NCBI GenBank assembly: GCA_903877645.1
Contig: CAIRES010000035.1
Coordinates: 124,001 to 188,000, forward strand
DNA length: 64,000 nucleotides
Reading direction: 5' to 3'
Source of the DNA: an uncultured Bacteroidota bacterium
GTDB taxonomy: Bacteria > Bacteroidota > Bacteroidia > Chitinophagales > Chitinophagaceae
Part shown: positions 17,375 to 25,750 of the stretch, piece by piece
Numbering within the stretch: the stretch's first letter is position 1
How the letters are laid out: every line of letters begins with the position of its first letter
The notes under the pieces: generated by a model
What the model was told of the DNA's origin: nothing
Seen by the model: the letters and a program-made list of their open reading frames with translations, nothing else
Database searches by the model: none
Position numbers and translations under genes: made by a program

Positions 17375-18369
17375 TGTTGCATTACGCCTAGCCAATCCAT
17401 TGCATTTTTATATAGCAGTTTGTCTTTAAGCTCTTGCGTATAGCTCATGCTTTCTATGAGCTTTCCGGGGTGGTGCTCGCCAAGAGGGAATGGGTAATCA
17501 CTACCCATACATAACTTGTCGCTGCCCATAATGTCTATAACAAAATCGAGTGCTTTAGGGTCATGCACTAAGGTGTCTATCCAGAATTTGCCGATGTAGT
17601 CGCGCGGATTTTTTGCATTGTCTATTGCGCACAGATCAGGCCGCACGTTGAAGCCATGCTCTATGCGGCCTATGGTTAGCGGGAAGCTGCCGCCGCCATG
17701 CGCAAAGGCTACGCGCAATTTTGGGTATCGCTCAAAGATGCCTCCGAATATCATGGAGCAGATAGCCCGGCTTGTTTCGGCGGGCATACCTACCAGCCAC
17801 GGCAGCCAGTACTTGCTCATTTCTTTTTCGCCCATCATCTCCCACGGATGCACAAATATACAGCAGCCCAATTGCTCGGCTGCCTCCCAGAAGGGGTCAA
17901 AACAAGGGTCGCTCAGGTTTTTGGTATTGATGTTGGAGCCTATCTCTACGCCGGGCATTTTCAGATCTTTGATGCAGCGCTCCAGTTCCTTAATGGCCGT
18001 ATCAACATCCTGCATAGGCACTGTGCCTATGCCTATGAAGCGGTTGGGGTGATGATCTACACACTGCGCAATATGGTCATTAAAAAAGCGGGAAGTTTCG
18101 AGTGCGTGTTCGGGCTTCGCAAAGTAGTTGAAGAGCACAGGTATTGTAGAAAGCACTTGCTTGTCTACAGTAGTCATGTCCATCTCCTTTGTGCGCACTG
18201 CCGGATCCCAGCAGTTACTTTCTATCTCTCTGAAAACCTTATCTCCCTTGATCATCTGGGCACAGCAGGGCTTGTGATGCTCCAGCCTGATGAACTCGCC
18301 ATACCCGAACTTCTGAAACCAGTTGGGTATATGCTCCGGCATGATGTGGGTGTGAATGTCTATCTTCAT
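17371..18369 (-). CDS. 2-amino-3-carboxymuconate-6-semialdehyde decarboxylase (ACMSD), amidohydrolase superfamily
   Basis: Zinc-dependent decarboxylase of the amidohydrolase superfamily that diverts aminocarboxymuconate semialdehyde, from tryptophan or 2-nitrobenzoate breakdown, away from quinolinate. The match to animal and Pseudomonas ACMSD is strong across the whole 332 residues: H6 and H8 (DIHTHIMP), H174 (FVHPWEMM), H224 (AFAHGGGSFP) and D291 (MGSDYPFPLGE) fall at the metal and catalytic positions, with substrate-binding R47 in KVFREIESNCW and the family stretch KYWLPWLVGMPAETSRAIC. No other kynurenine-pathway gene is in the window, so the pathway is not shown by context. Confidence 0.92.
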   Translation of the reverse strand: MKIDIHTHIMPEHIPNWFQKFGYGEFIRLEHHKPCCAQMIKGDKVFREIESNCWDPAVRTKEMDMTTVDKQVLSTIPVLFNYFAKPEHALETSRFFNDHIAQCVDHHPNRFIGIGTVPMQDVDTAIKELERCIKDLKMPGVEIGSNINTKNLSDPCFDPFWEAAEQLGCCIFVHPWEMMGEKEMSKYWLPWLVGMPAETSRAICSMIFGGIFERYPKLRVAFAHGGGSFPLTIGRIEHGFNVRPDLCAIDNAKNPRDYIGKFWIDTLVHDPKALDFVIDIMGSDKLCMGSDYPFPLGEHHPGKLIESMSYTQELKDKLLYKNAMDWLGVMQH

Positions 18370-18413
18370 TTTAACTAAGGTTAAGTGTAAATAACTAAAA
18401 GAGTAGTATGAAA

Positions 18414-19673
18414 CTATGGTGCGCCAAAAAGCTCGGAATTGGGAGTCTGGGAGATTTCCATCGCCTGCTCAAGGTCATTAATAATATCCTCTACGTTCTC
18501 TATCCCAACACTCATCCGGATAAGGCCATCTGTGATGCCGAATTTTAATCGCTGCTCTCGTGCTACGCTCATATGCGTGCTGGATGCAGGATGTGAGATC
18601 AGTGTATCGCAAGTGCCAAGAGATACTGCATTGGTGCAAATTTTCAGTTTGTCTATGAATTGCACGCCGGCATCAAAGCCGCCCTTCAATTCAAAGCTGA
18701 GCATAGCGCCGGGATGCTTCATTTGTTTCTTCGCTATTGCTGCATCCGGATGGCTGTCGAGGCCCAGGTAATTGACGTGTGCCACCGCTTCATGTTTTTC
18801 AAGGAACTGTGCTACCTGCATGGCATTGCTGCAATGCCGTTCCATACGCAGGCTGAAGGTGCGCAGGCCATTGGTGAGCAGGAAGGCATCAAATGCGTTG
18901 CTGTTGCCGCCAAGCAGGCGGTGCATTTTGGTCATTCCGGCATTCATCTTGTCTATGTCTTTGCCCACTACTATGCCACCTACTGCGGTGCCGTGTCCGT
19001 TCAGGAATTTGGTGGTGGAGTGCATCACATAATCTACATCGTATTTGAATGGCTGCTGCAGGTAGGGCGTCGCGAAGGTATTATCCACACATACCGTAAG
19101 TCCATAGGTCTTGCCTAAAGAACAGAGTATTTCCAGGTCCAGGCATTGGAGGGTAGGGTTGGCAGGTGTTTCAATATACATCAGCCCGATAGCGTCATCA
19201 GCCTTGATGGCATCTTCTACTTTGTTGATGTCATGAAAATCAATGATCACTGCATCAATGCCCAGGCCCGGGAGTATCTTCTCGGCCAGTTCATGCATAC
19301 CGCCGTAGAGTGAGTAGTGTGTAAGTATCTTTTGCCCGGCTTTAAGATTACCGAGCAGCATAGTGCAGATGGCAGCCATGCCTGATGCATGGAGGATGGC
19401 TTTCAATTGCAGCGGATCGCCCTTCGCATCTTTCAACCCGTAGGCTTCGAGGAGGGCTATTTTCTCTTCTGCTTCGCTGATAGTGGGGTTACCCCAGCGG
19501 CCATAAATATATCCCTTCTCATCCCCTTTGAATACGTCTATGGCCTGCTGAGCGCTGTCAAAAGTATAAGTGCTCGAAGCGTATATAGGAGTGAGGTGTG
19601 CACGGTTGCTTTCGGGGGTATGCCCGCCATGCAGGCATACGGTGTCAAAGCCGAGAGGAGTATTTTCTGCCAT
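18414..19673 (-). CDS. Cys/Met metabolism PLP-dependent enzyme (methionine gamma-lyase / trans-sulfuration family)
   Basis: Fold-type I PLP enzyme of the trans-sulfuration family, 419 residues. The Schiff-base lysine is K222 (HSTTKFLNGHG), the PLP ring contact is D197 (VDNTFATPY), and the phosphate anchors Y57 and R59 (YIYGRWGNPT) are present. Family members include methionine gamma-lyase, O-acetylhomoserine sulfhydrylase, cystathionine gamma-synthase and cystathionine gamma/beta-lyase, and they are hard to separate by eye. The N-terminal GFDTVCLHGGHTPE with a Cys close to the active-site loop region leans towards methionine gamma-lyase or O-acetylhomoserine-type enzymes. The gene is transcribed separately, divergent from dinB. 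Confidence 0.85.
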   Translation of the reverse strand: MAENTPLGFDTVCLHGGHTPESNRAHLTPIYASSTYTFDSAQQAIDVFKGDEKGYIYGRWGNPTISEAEEKIALLEAYGLKDAKGDPLQLKAILHASGMAAICTMLLGNLKAGQKILTHYSLYGGMHELAEKILPGLGIDAVIIDFHDINKVEDAIKADDAIGLMYIETPANPTLQCLDLEILCSLGKTYGLTVCVDNTFATPYLQQPFKYDVDYVMHSTTKFLNGHGTAVGGIVVGKDIDKMNAGMTKMHRLLGGNSNAFDAFLLTNGLRTFSLRMERHCSNAMQVAQFLEKHEAVAHVNYLGLDSHPDAAIAKKQMKHPGAMLSFELKGGFDAGVQFIDKLKICTNAVSLGTCDTLISHPASSTHMSVAREQRLKFGITDGLIRMSVGIENVEDIINDLEQAMEISQTPNSELFGAP

Positions 19674-19708
19674 TTATCCTTAAATTTAGGGTAAAGTTAC
19701 GATTTGCC

Positions 19709-20206
19709 ATGAAGGAAATACTACTGCAATACGCCCGTTACAATATTTGGGCTAACGACCGAATAATTGAAGCATTGCTGAAACTGGATGAAGCTTCGCT
19801 GGATAAGGAGATACTGAGCAGCTTCCCTACTATCCGGGGAACGGTATTGCACACGTGGAGTGCAGAAAATACCTGGCTGCAACGCCTGCAACTGGTAGCC
19901 GAGCCTGAATGGCTACAGGCAACCTTTAAAGGCACCTTTAAAGAAGCCTGTGCCGGGTGGCAAAAAGCATCAGCAAGCCTGGAACAATACACAGCCCAAC
20001 TGGCCGATGATACTGCCACAAAAGCCGTATTGTCATATAGCGACCTCAGGAAGAACGCTCATAATACACCGATACACGAGGTGCTGCACCATGTTTTTAA
20101 CCATTCTACGTATCATAGAGGGCAGTTGGTGACCATGCTGCGCCAGGCGGGTGTAACGGAAATACCAGGGACTGACTTTATTGGGTATGTGAGGATGGTG
20201 AAGTAA
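19709..20206 (+). CDS. DinB family protein
   Basis: Four-helix-bundle metalloprotein of the DinB/YfiT superfamily, 165 residues. The ATG at 19709 (MKEILLQYARYNIWANDRI) is the natural start; the open frame upstream to 19598 overlaps the divergent PLP gene and has no family character. The metal triad His residues are visible in VLHTWSAE and NHSTYHRGQL. Known relatives are thiol-dependent S-transferases or DNA-damage-inducible proteins, but function here is open. It lies directly before the NHEJ genes on the same strand with a 49-nt gap, so a DNA-damage link is possible but not shown. Confidence 0.85.
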   Translation: MKEILLQYARYNIWANDRIIEALLKLDEASLDKEILSSFPTIRGTVLHTWSAENTWLQRLQLVAEPEWLQATFKGTFKEACAGWQKASASLEQYTAQLADDTATKAVLSYSDLRKNAHNTPIHEVLHHVFNHSTYHRGQLVTMLRQAGVTEIPGTDFIGYVRMVK

Positions 20207-20255
20207 AAGCCTTAGCGGCACACTTTTTTTATCCATTCTAACTTAAAACACGCTT

Positions 20256-21032
20256 ATGCACGCTATATGGACAGGAGCAATAGGTTTCGGGCTGGTGAAT
20301 ATACCGGTAAAGCTGTACAGCGCTACCCAGGAAAGTTCGCTGGACCTGGATATGCTGGATAAGAATGGCCATGCCAACATTCATTATGCGCGTATAAATG
20401 CCAATAGCGGCAAAGAAGTGCCATGGGCCAATATTGTGAAGGGTTATAAATACCATGATGAGTATGTGGTACTCACTGATGATGATTTTGCAAAGGTAAG
20501 CCCGAAGAAAAGCAAGGTTATAGACATCAATGAGTTTGTAAAGGCGGAATCCATTGACGCAACTTACTACGACACCCCATACTACCTCTCACCTACTAAG
20601 GGCGGCGAGAAAGCCTATGTATTGTTGCGAGAAGCTTTGAAGCACAGTGGCAAGATAGCGATAGGTGTTTTTGTATTGCGCAATAAAGAAAATCTGTGTG
20701 TATTAAGGCCACAGGCTGATGTACTGCTTCTACAGAAAATCAGGTTCGCAGAGGAAATAAGAGATTATGACGACTTGGAGATACCCAAGGACATAGCAGT
20801 GAAGCCTGCTGAAATGAAGATGGCCCAGTCGCTCATCAACCAGCTTACGCCAAAGAAATTCTCGATGGCGAAGTACAAAGATACCTATGACGAGGAGCTG
20901 ATGAAGATCATAGTAGCTAAATCAAAAGGAAAGAAAATAACTGCACCTAAATTCAAGATCATACACAATAAGAGTAAAGACCTGATGGAGCAACTCAAAG
21001 CCAGCCTGGAGCCAAAGAAAAAAGCATCGTAA
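20256..21032 (+). CDS. ku: Non-homologous end joining protein Ku
   Basis: Bacterial Ku homodimer that threads onto DNA double-strand ends and recruits ligase D. The 258-residue protein has the family N-terminus AIWTGAIGFGLVNIPVKLYSAT, followed by the bridge and core barrel (DIDEFVKAE-like INEFVKAESIDATYYD, YYLSPTKGGEKAYVLLREAL), and a Lys-rich C-terminal tail (KSKGKKITAPK, LEPKKKAS) that in other Ku proteins binds DNA or LigD. Its stop overlaps the start of the next gene in TAATG, so translation is coupled. With the two genes that follow it forms a full bacterial NHEJ cassette. Confidence 0.97.
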   Translation: MHAIWTGAIGFGLVNIPVKLYSATQESSLDLDMLDKNGHANIHYARINANSGKEVPWANIVKGYKYHDEYVVLTDDDFAKVSPKKSKVIDINEFVKAESIDATYYDTPYYLSPTKGGEKAYVLLREALKHSGKIAIGVFVLRNKENLCVLRPQADVLLLQKIRFAEEIRDYDDLEIPKDIAVKPAEMKMAQSLINQLTPKKFSMAKYKDTYDEELMKIIVAKSKGKKITAPKFKIIHNKSKDLMEQLKASLEPKKKAS

Positions 21033-21625
21033 TGAGCCTGACCAAGTACAACAGCAAACGAAACTTTGAAGATACGCCCGAGCCTTCCGGAAAAAAGGGA
21101 AAGGATATGGGCAAGCTGACTTTTGTGGTGCAACGGCATCATGCCAGCCACCTGCATTACGACTTCAGGCTAGAGTTGGGCGGAACTCTCAAAAGCTGGG
21201 CGGTGCCCAAGGGCCCCTCCTTGAATCCCAAAGACAAGCGCCTGGCCATGATGGTGGAAGATCACCCCATCAGCTATGCTACTTTTGAAGGCGATATACC
21301 TGCAGGTAACTATGGTGCAGGGCATGTGGATGTATGGGATCACGGCACTTATGAGCCTATTGATGAAGATGGGGAGGTGATCTCCCCTAATAAATTCGCG
21401 CAATCATTGCATGCAGGCAATATGAAATTCAGGATGCATGGTAAGCACCTGAAAGGTGACTTTGCCTTGGTAAATATGAAGAAGGATGAGAAGACATGGC
21501 TGCTCATCAAGCACAAAGACAAGTATGCAACTGATGAACCGTACAACAGCGAAGATTATGCTAAGAAAAGCTCGCTGGCCTATACAGCGGAGCGTAATAA
21601 AGACAAAGTGGTAAAAAAAAAGTGA
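21032..21625 (+). CDS. DNA ligase D 3'-phosphoesterase (PE) domain protein
   Basis: Corresponds to the N-terminal phosphoesterase domain of LigD, which trims 3'-phosphates and 3'-ribonucleotides at broken ends. The metal and catalytic residues are visible: H36/H37, then H42, D44 and R46 in LHYDFRLELGG, H78 in EDHPISYATF, and the GNYGAGHVDVWDHG strand. The 197-residue frame ends on NKDKVVKKK and stops at TGA 21623-21625 immediately after an A9 run. The ligase-polymerase frame begins at GTG 21622 inside this stop. In most Bacteroidota LigD proteins I know of, PE, ligase and polymerase form one chain, so this piece may be made both alone and as the front of a frameshifted fusion. Confidence 0.9.
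   Translation: MSLTKYNSKRNFEDTPEPSGKKGKDMGKLTFVVQRHHASHLHYDFRLELGGTLKSWAVPKGPSLNPKDKRLAMMVEDHPISYATFEGDIPAGNYGAGHVDVWDHGTYEPIDEDGEVISPNKFAQSLHAGNMKFRMHGKHLKGDFALVNMKKDEKTWLLIKHKDKYATDEPYNSEDYAKKSSLAYTAERNKDKVVKKK
21616..21622 (+). other. Slippery heptamer A AAA AAG at the PE/LigD frame junction
   Basis: In the reading frame of the phosphoesterase gene, positions 21616-21622 read A AAA AAG, followed directly by TGA (21623-21625). This is the same heptamer that drives -1 frameshifting in Escherichia coli dnaX. A -1 shift here enters exactly the LigD frame. The heptamer is part of an A9 run (21613-21621), so transcriptional slippage or a sequencing indel are alternatives. No strong downstream stem-loop is visible; only a 5-bp CCGGT/ACCGG pairing (21628-21632 with 21660-21664). 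Confidence 0.55.
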
Positions 21626-23589
21626 AGCCGGTACTATTAAAGCACATCAAAACACCCGAACCGGAACCCAAAACCTACGCCCAAAAAAATCATGGCAGCC
21701 GGAATCCGAAGTTCACTCACTTCATAAAGCCCATGCTGGCCAAGCTGCAAGATGCGGCATTTGATGATCCCGGTTGGATATACGAGATCAAGTGGGATGG
21801 TTACCGCGCAATAGCAGAGATCAATAAAAATGAAACAAGGCTGTATTCCCGCAATGGCCTGTCGTTCGCTACTGACTATCCGGCGATATTTGAAGAACTA
21901 CAAAAGATAAAAAAGAATGTAGTGCTCGATGGCGAGATAGTAGCCATAGATGCTAATGGTAAGCCTTCCTTCCAACTGATTCAGCAATACGCGCAAGGAG
22001 GTGAGGTGGCTATCTGCTATTATGTATTTGACTGCCTTTCTGTAAACGGAAAGTCTACAGAAGGCAAGCCGCTTATTGAGCGTAAAGAAATACTTAAATC
22101 AATATTGCCGCAAAGTGAACTGATCAAATATTGTGATCACATAGAGGGGCAGGGCATTGCTTTTTTTAAGGCAGTAAAAAAGCAGGGGCTGGAAGGCATG
22201 ATAGCCAAGCGTGCAGATAGTACATACACCGAAGGCAGCCGCTCTGCCGACTGGCTGAAGGTAAAGAATGTGGTAATGGAAGAAGCTGTGATAGCCGGCT
22301 ATACGGAGGCCGGTGGCAGCCGTAAATATTTCGGAGCACTCGTGCTGGGATTGTATAAAAAAGGAAAGTTTATTTACATTGGGCACACAGGCACAGGCTT
22401 CAATAATGCTACCTTAAAACAAGTATACCAGCAACTGCAATCACTTAAAACAAGCAAGTCGCCTTTTGATGTAAAGGTTCCGGTTAATGCGCCTGTGACA
22501 TGGGTGAAGCCGAAACTGGTATGTAATCTTAAATACAGTGAGATAACGCAAGACGGCCACCGGAGGCACCCCGTATTCATGGGCCTACGGATAGATAAGG
22601 AGGCAAAAGAAGTACACGAAGAAGTACGGGATGATGAAAACATAGCTGATGAAGAAGTGCAAATAACTAAAAGCAAGAAAATGGAAGCGACACAAACCAT
22701 AGGCGGTAAAAAGATGGAATTCTCCCATCTTGATAAAGTGTATTTCCCTGATGATGGATATACCAAGGGTGATGTGATAGACTATTACAACAAAGTATAC
22801 CCGCACATCATTAAGTATATGAAAGACTGGCCCGAATCTTTACTACGAATGCCCAATGGCCTTGCCGATAAAGGCTTTTTTCATAAGGATGCCGGACTTA
22901 ATGCTCCTTCTTGGGTCAAGCACACAGCACTCTATTCGGAGAGTGCAGAGAAGGAGATTAACTACATCATCTGTAATGATAAGCCAACATTGCTATACCT
23001 CGCTAACCTGGGCTGTATAGAAATGAATCCATGGAATTCACGTATTAAAACGCTTGATAAGCCGGACTACCTTGTGATGGATCTGGATCCTTCAGAACGT
23101 AACACTTTTGAGCAGGTAATAGAAACGGCAAAGGTGATCAAAACCATATTGGATAAAGCAGGCGCTGCTTCCTTTCCTAAAACATCAGGTGCCACCGGTA
23201 TTCATATCTACGTGCCGCTGGGTGCAAAATATACTTACGATCAGGGCAAAGAATTTGCACACATGATAGCTATGCTGGCTCACGACCAGTTGCCTGAGTT
23301 TACCAGCCTGGAGCGCTCGCTCAGCAAGCGGGGCAAAGACCACATCTACATAGATTTTCTACAGAACCGCAAGGGCCAAACGCTCTCTTGTGCCTATAGT
23401 CTACGCCCCAAGCCCGGCGCCTCTGTCAGCACGCCGCTCGACTGGAAAGAAGTAAAAAAAGGACTACACCCCTCCGACTTCACCATAAAGAACATCATGC
23501 AGCGGATCGAAAAAAGAGGTGATCTCTTTAGTGGTGTATTACTAAAAGGCATTGATATGATGAAGTGCATTAAAAAACTACAACAGTAG
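21622..23589 (+). CDS. ligD: DNA ligase D, ligase and polymerase (primase-like) domains
   Basis: ATP-dependent ligase plus archaeo-eukaryotic-primase-like polymerase that fills and seals double-strand breaks with Ku. Order: linker (1-30), adenylation domain with the nucleotidyl-accepting K57 (EIKWDGYRA), OB-fold domain with motif EGLEGMIAK and the WLKVKN motif (about 190-220), then from about residue 360 the polymerase domain with metal ligands D487 and D489 (VMDLDPS), KTSGATGIHIYVPL and D578 (IYIDFLQN). The only usable start in frame is GTG 21622, overlapping the preceding stop as GTGA. The absent PE domain is encoded just upstream in the other frame; reinitiation or frameshifting are both compatible. 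Confidence 0.95.
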   Translation: MKPVLLKHIKTPEPEPKTYAQKNHGSRNPKFTHFIKPMLAKLQDAAFDDPGWIYEIKWDGYRAIAEINKNETRLYSRNGLSFATDYPAIFEELQKIKKNVVLDGEIVAIDANGKPSFQLIQQYAQGGEVAICYYVFDCLSVNGKSTEGKPLIERKEILKSILPQSELIKYCDHIEGQGIAFFKAVKKQGLEGMIAKRADSTYTEGSRSADWLKVKNVVMEEAVIAGYTEAGGSRKYFGALVLGLYKKGKFIYIGHTGTGFNNATLKQVYQQLQSLKTSKSPFDVKVPVNAPVTWVKPKLVCNLKYSEITQDGHRRHPVFMGLRIDKEAKEVHEEVRDDENIADEEVQITKSKKMEATQTIGGKKMEFSHLDKVYFPDDGYTKGDVIDYYNKVYPHIIKYMKDWPESLLRMPNGLADKGFFHKDAGLNAPSWVKHTALYSESAEKEINYIICNDKPTLLYLANLGCIEMNPWNSRIKTLDKPDYLVMDLDPSERNTFEQVIETAKVIKTILDKAGAASFPKTSGATGIHIYVPLGAKYTYDQGKEFAHMIAMLAHDQLPEFTSLERSLSKRGKDHIYIDFLQNRKGQTLSCAYSLRPKPGASVSTPLDWKEVKKGLHPSDFTIKNIMQRIEKRGDLFSGVLLKGIDMMKCIKKLQQ

Positions 23590-23600
23590 TAACAAAATAA

Positions 23601-23627
23601 AAGCGGCCGGTACAAGACCGGCCGCTT
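23601..23627 (-). terminator. Terminator between convergent dnaK and ligD
   Basis: AAGCGGCCGGT (23601-23611), loop ACAAG, ACCGGCCGCTT (23617-23627): a perfect 11-bp GC-rich stem. On the minus strand it is followed by a T-rich tract (TTATTTTGTT), so it mainly serves dnaK but probably also stops ligD. Confidence 0.85.
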
Positions 23628-23633
23628 ACTATT

Positions 23634-23660
23634 GTCATCCTGAGCTTTCGCCGAAGGATT
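23634..23660. repeat. Short palindromic sequence abutting the dnaK stop codon
   Basis: A 27-nt stretch beginning GTCATCCTGAGC and ending GAAGGATT, with ATCCT and AGGAT as outer arms. It resembles short dispersed palindromic sequences I recall from many bacterial genomes; whether it is repeated in this genome cannot be seen here. Confidence 0.3.
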
Positions 23661-25557
23661 ATTTCACTTCTTCATACTCAGCATCAGCTACATTGCCATC
23701 GTGGCCGCCTGCGTGCTGTGGTTGCTCCTGGCCTGCGCCATCGGCCGGCCCTTGGTTGCCTGCTTTGTACATGTCTTCACTGGCAGTCATCCATGCTGCG
23801 TTCAGCTCGGTTTCTGCTGCGTCTATACCATCAAGGTCTTCCGCTTTATGAGCTTCTCTCAGCTTGTTCAATGCAGTTTCTATAGTTGCTTTTTTATCAG
23901 CAGGCACTTTATCTCCGTACTCTTTCAATTGCTTTTCAGAATTGAAGATCAGGCCATCTGCTTTGTTCAGCTTTTCGATGCGCTCACGCACTTTCTTGTC
24001 GCTTTCTTCATTTGCTTTAGCCTCATTCTTCATGCGCTCTACTTCTGCCTTATCCAGGCCGCTTCCTGCTTCTATACGAATGTTCTGCTGTTTGCCGGTT
24101 CCTTTGTCCTTTGCTGTTACATGCAACATACCATTGGCATCAATATCGAAGATCACTTCGATCTGTGGTACACCACGTGGTGCGGGTGGTATGCCATCCA
24201 GTATGAAACGGCCCAGGTTCTTGTTGTCCTTAGCAAGCGGGCGCTCACCTTGCAATACATTGATCTCCACACTTGGCTGGCTTTCGCTGGCCGTAGAGAA
24301 GGTTTCGCTCTTCTTGGTAGGGATGGTAGTGTTCGATTCAATGAGGCGTGTCATTACGCCACCCATTGTTTCGATACCAAGGGAAAGTGGCGTTACGTCA
24401 AGCAACAGCACATCTTTTACATCGCCGGTAAGTACACCACCTTGTATTGCAGCTCCGATAGCTACCACTTCATCGGGGTTTACACCCTTATGTGGTTTTT
24501 TGCCAAAGAACTTTTCTACTACTTCCTGTACTTTAGGGATACGTGTAGAACCACCTACCAGTATCACTTCATCAATATCACTTGGGTTGATGCCTGCATC
24601 CTTCAATGCTTTGCGGCAAGGCTCCAGCGTACGCTCTATCAGTTTGTCAGAAAGCTGCTCGAACTTAGCACGGCTCAGCTTGCGTACCAGGTGCTTTGGT
24701 GCGCCATCGATAGCGGTGATATAAGGCAGGTTGATCTCAGACTCCTGTGAAGAAGACAATTCTATTTTCGCTTTTTCAGCAGCTTCCTTCAGGCGCTGCC
24801 ATGCCATCGGATCTTTACGCAGGTCCATTGACTCGTCTTTCTTGAATTCGTCAGCCAGCCAGTCCATGATCACCTTATCAAAGTCGTCACCACCCAGGTG
24901 CGTATCACCGTTGGTCGATTTTACTTCAAATACGCCATCGCCCAGCTCCAGTACCGATACATCGAATGTACCACCACCAAGGTCAAATACTGCGATCTTA
25001 CTGTCTGTGTGCTGCTTGTCCATACCGTAAGCAAGCGCTGCTGCGGTAGGCTCATTGATGATACGGCGAACGGTAAGGCCCGCGATCTCGCCTGCTTCTT
25101 TAGTAGCCTGGCGCTGTGCATCATTAAAGTATGCAGGCACGGTGATCACAGCTTCCTTTACTTCATAACCAAGAAAGTCTTCAGCTGTCTTCTTCATTTT
25201 CTGAAGGATCATAGCTGATATTTCCTGTGGTGTGTACAGGCGGCCGTCTATATCCACACGTGGGGTGTTATTATCACCTTTTACCAGTTTGTAGGTAAAG
25301 TGCGACATTTCATCTGTCACTTCATTAAAGCCGCGGCCCATGAAGCGCTTTATAGACTGAATAGTATTAATTGGGTTAGTGATCGCCTGGCGTTTTGCAG
25401 GGTCACCTACTTTGCGCTCGCCATTCTTCAAAAAAGCGACAACCGAAGGTGTCGTGCGACGGCCTTCATCATTTGCAATAACAACAGGCTCATTGCCTTC
25501 CATTACAGAAACGCATGAGTTTGTGGTTCCTAAATCAATTCCGATAATTTTTGCCAT
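23659..25557 (-). CDS. dnaK: Molecular chaperone DnaK (Hsp70)
   Basis: Cytosolic Hsp70 of 632 residues. The actin-like ATPase domain (1-380) begins [16 protein letters not shown] and includes [17 protein letters not shown] and [14 protein letters not shown]; the interdomain linker is [16 protein letters not shown]; the substrate-binding domain runs from about 390 to 500, the lid from about 505, with a Gly/Gln-rich tail ending EYEEVK. No grpE or dnaJ adjoins it. No TAnnTTTG element is obvious upstream, in line with a separate heat-shock control, which I cannot demonstrate. The long open frames on the opposite strand here are shadows of this gene. Confidence 0.98.
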   Translation of the reverse strand: MAKIIGIDLGTTNSCVSVMEGNEPVVIANDEGRRTTPSVVAFLKNGERKVGDPAKRQAITNPINTIQSIKRFMGRGFNEVTDEMSHFTYKLVKGDNNTPRVDIDGRLYTPQEISAMILQKMKKTAEDFLGYEVKEAVITVPAYFNDAQRQATKEAGEIAGLTVRRIINEPTAAALAYGMDKQHTDSKIAVFDLGGGTFDVSVLELGDGVFEVKSTNGDTHLGGDDFDKVIMDWLADEFKKDESMDLRKDPMAWQRLKEAAEKAKIELSSSQESEINLPYITAIDGAPKHLVRKLSRAKFEQLSDKLIERTLEPCRKALKDAGINPSDIDEVILVGGSTRIPKVQEVVEKFFGKKPHKGVNPDEVVAIGAAIQGGVLTGDVKDVLLLDVTPLSLGIETMGGVMTRLIESNTTIPTKKSETFSTASESQPSVEINVLQGERPLAKDNKNLGRFILDGIPPAPRGVPQIEVIFDIDANGMLHVTAKDKGTGKQQNIRIEAGSGLDKAEVERMKNEAKANEESDKKVRERIEKLNKADGLIFNSEKQLKEYGDKVPADKKATIETALNKLREAHKAEDLDGIDAAETELNAAWMTASEDMYKAGNQGPADGAGQEQPQHAGGHDGNVADAEYEEVK

Positions 25558-25697
25558 AGTATACTTATATATTTATTAATTAATCTAATGCTTTTAACCC
25601 GAAATGGGAAATAAAGCACCAATTGTTATTTATCAATGAATATGCCATTCTGTTTTTTCTGCAACATTGGCAGTAATACTGACAGGTATATAAAAAT

Positions 25698-25726
25698 AAT
25701 GCCTTAAAGATGGTCTTTAAGGCATT
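25698..25726 (-). terminator. Terminator downstream of the lipoprotein gene
   Basis: AATGCCTTAAAGA (25698-25710), loop TGG, TCTTTAAGGCATT (25714-25726): a perfect 13-bp stem. Read on the minus strand it follows the 25751-26824 gene and is succeeded by ATTTTTATAT. It also insulates dnaK transcription. Confidence 0.8.
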
Positions 25727-25750
25727 GTAACAGAATGTTTATATGACATT

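Noticed and set aside
23701-24750. 349- and 286-codon open frames on the plus strand across dnaK
   Set aside because: Antisense shadows of the highly conserved, GC3-biased dnaK frame; composition (many Cys, Phe, Ser) is not protein-like and there is no promoter or family match.
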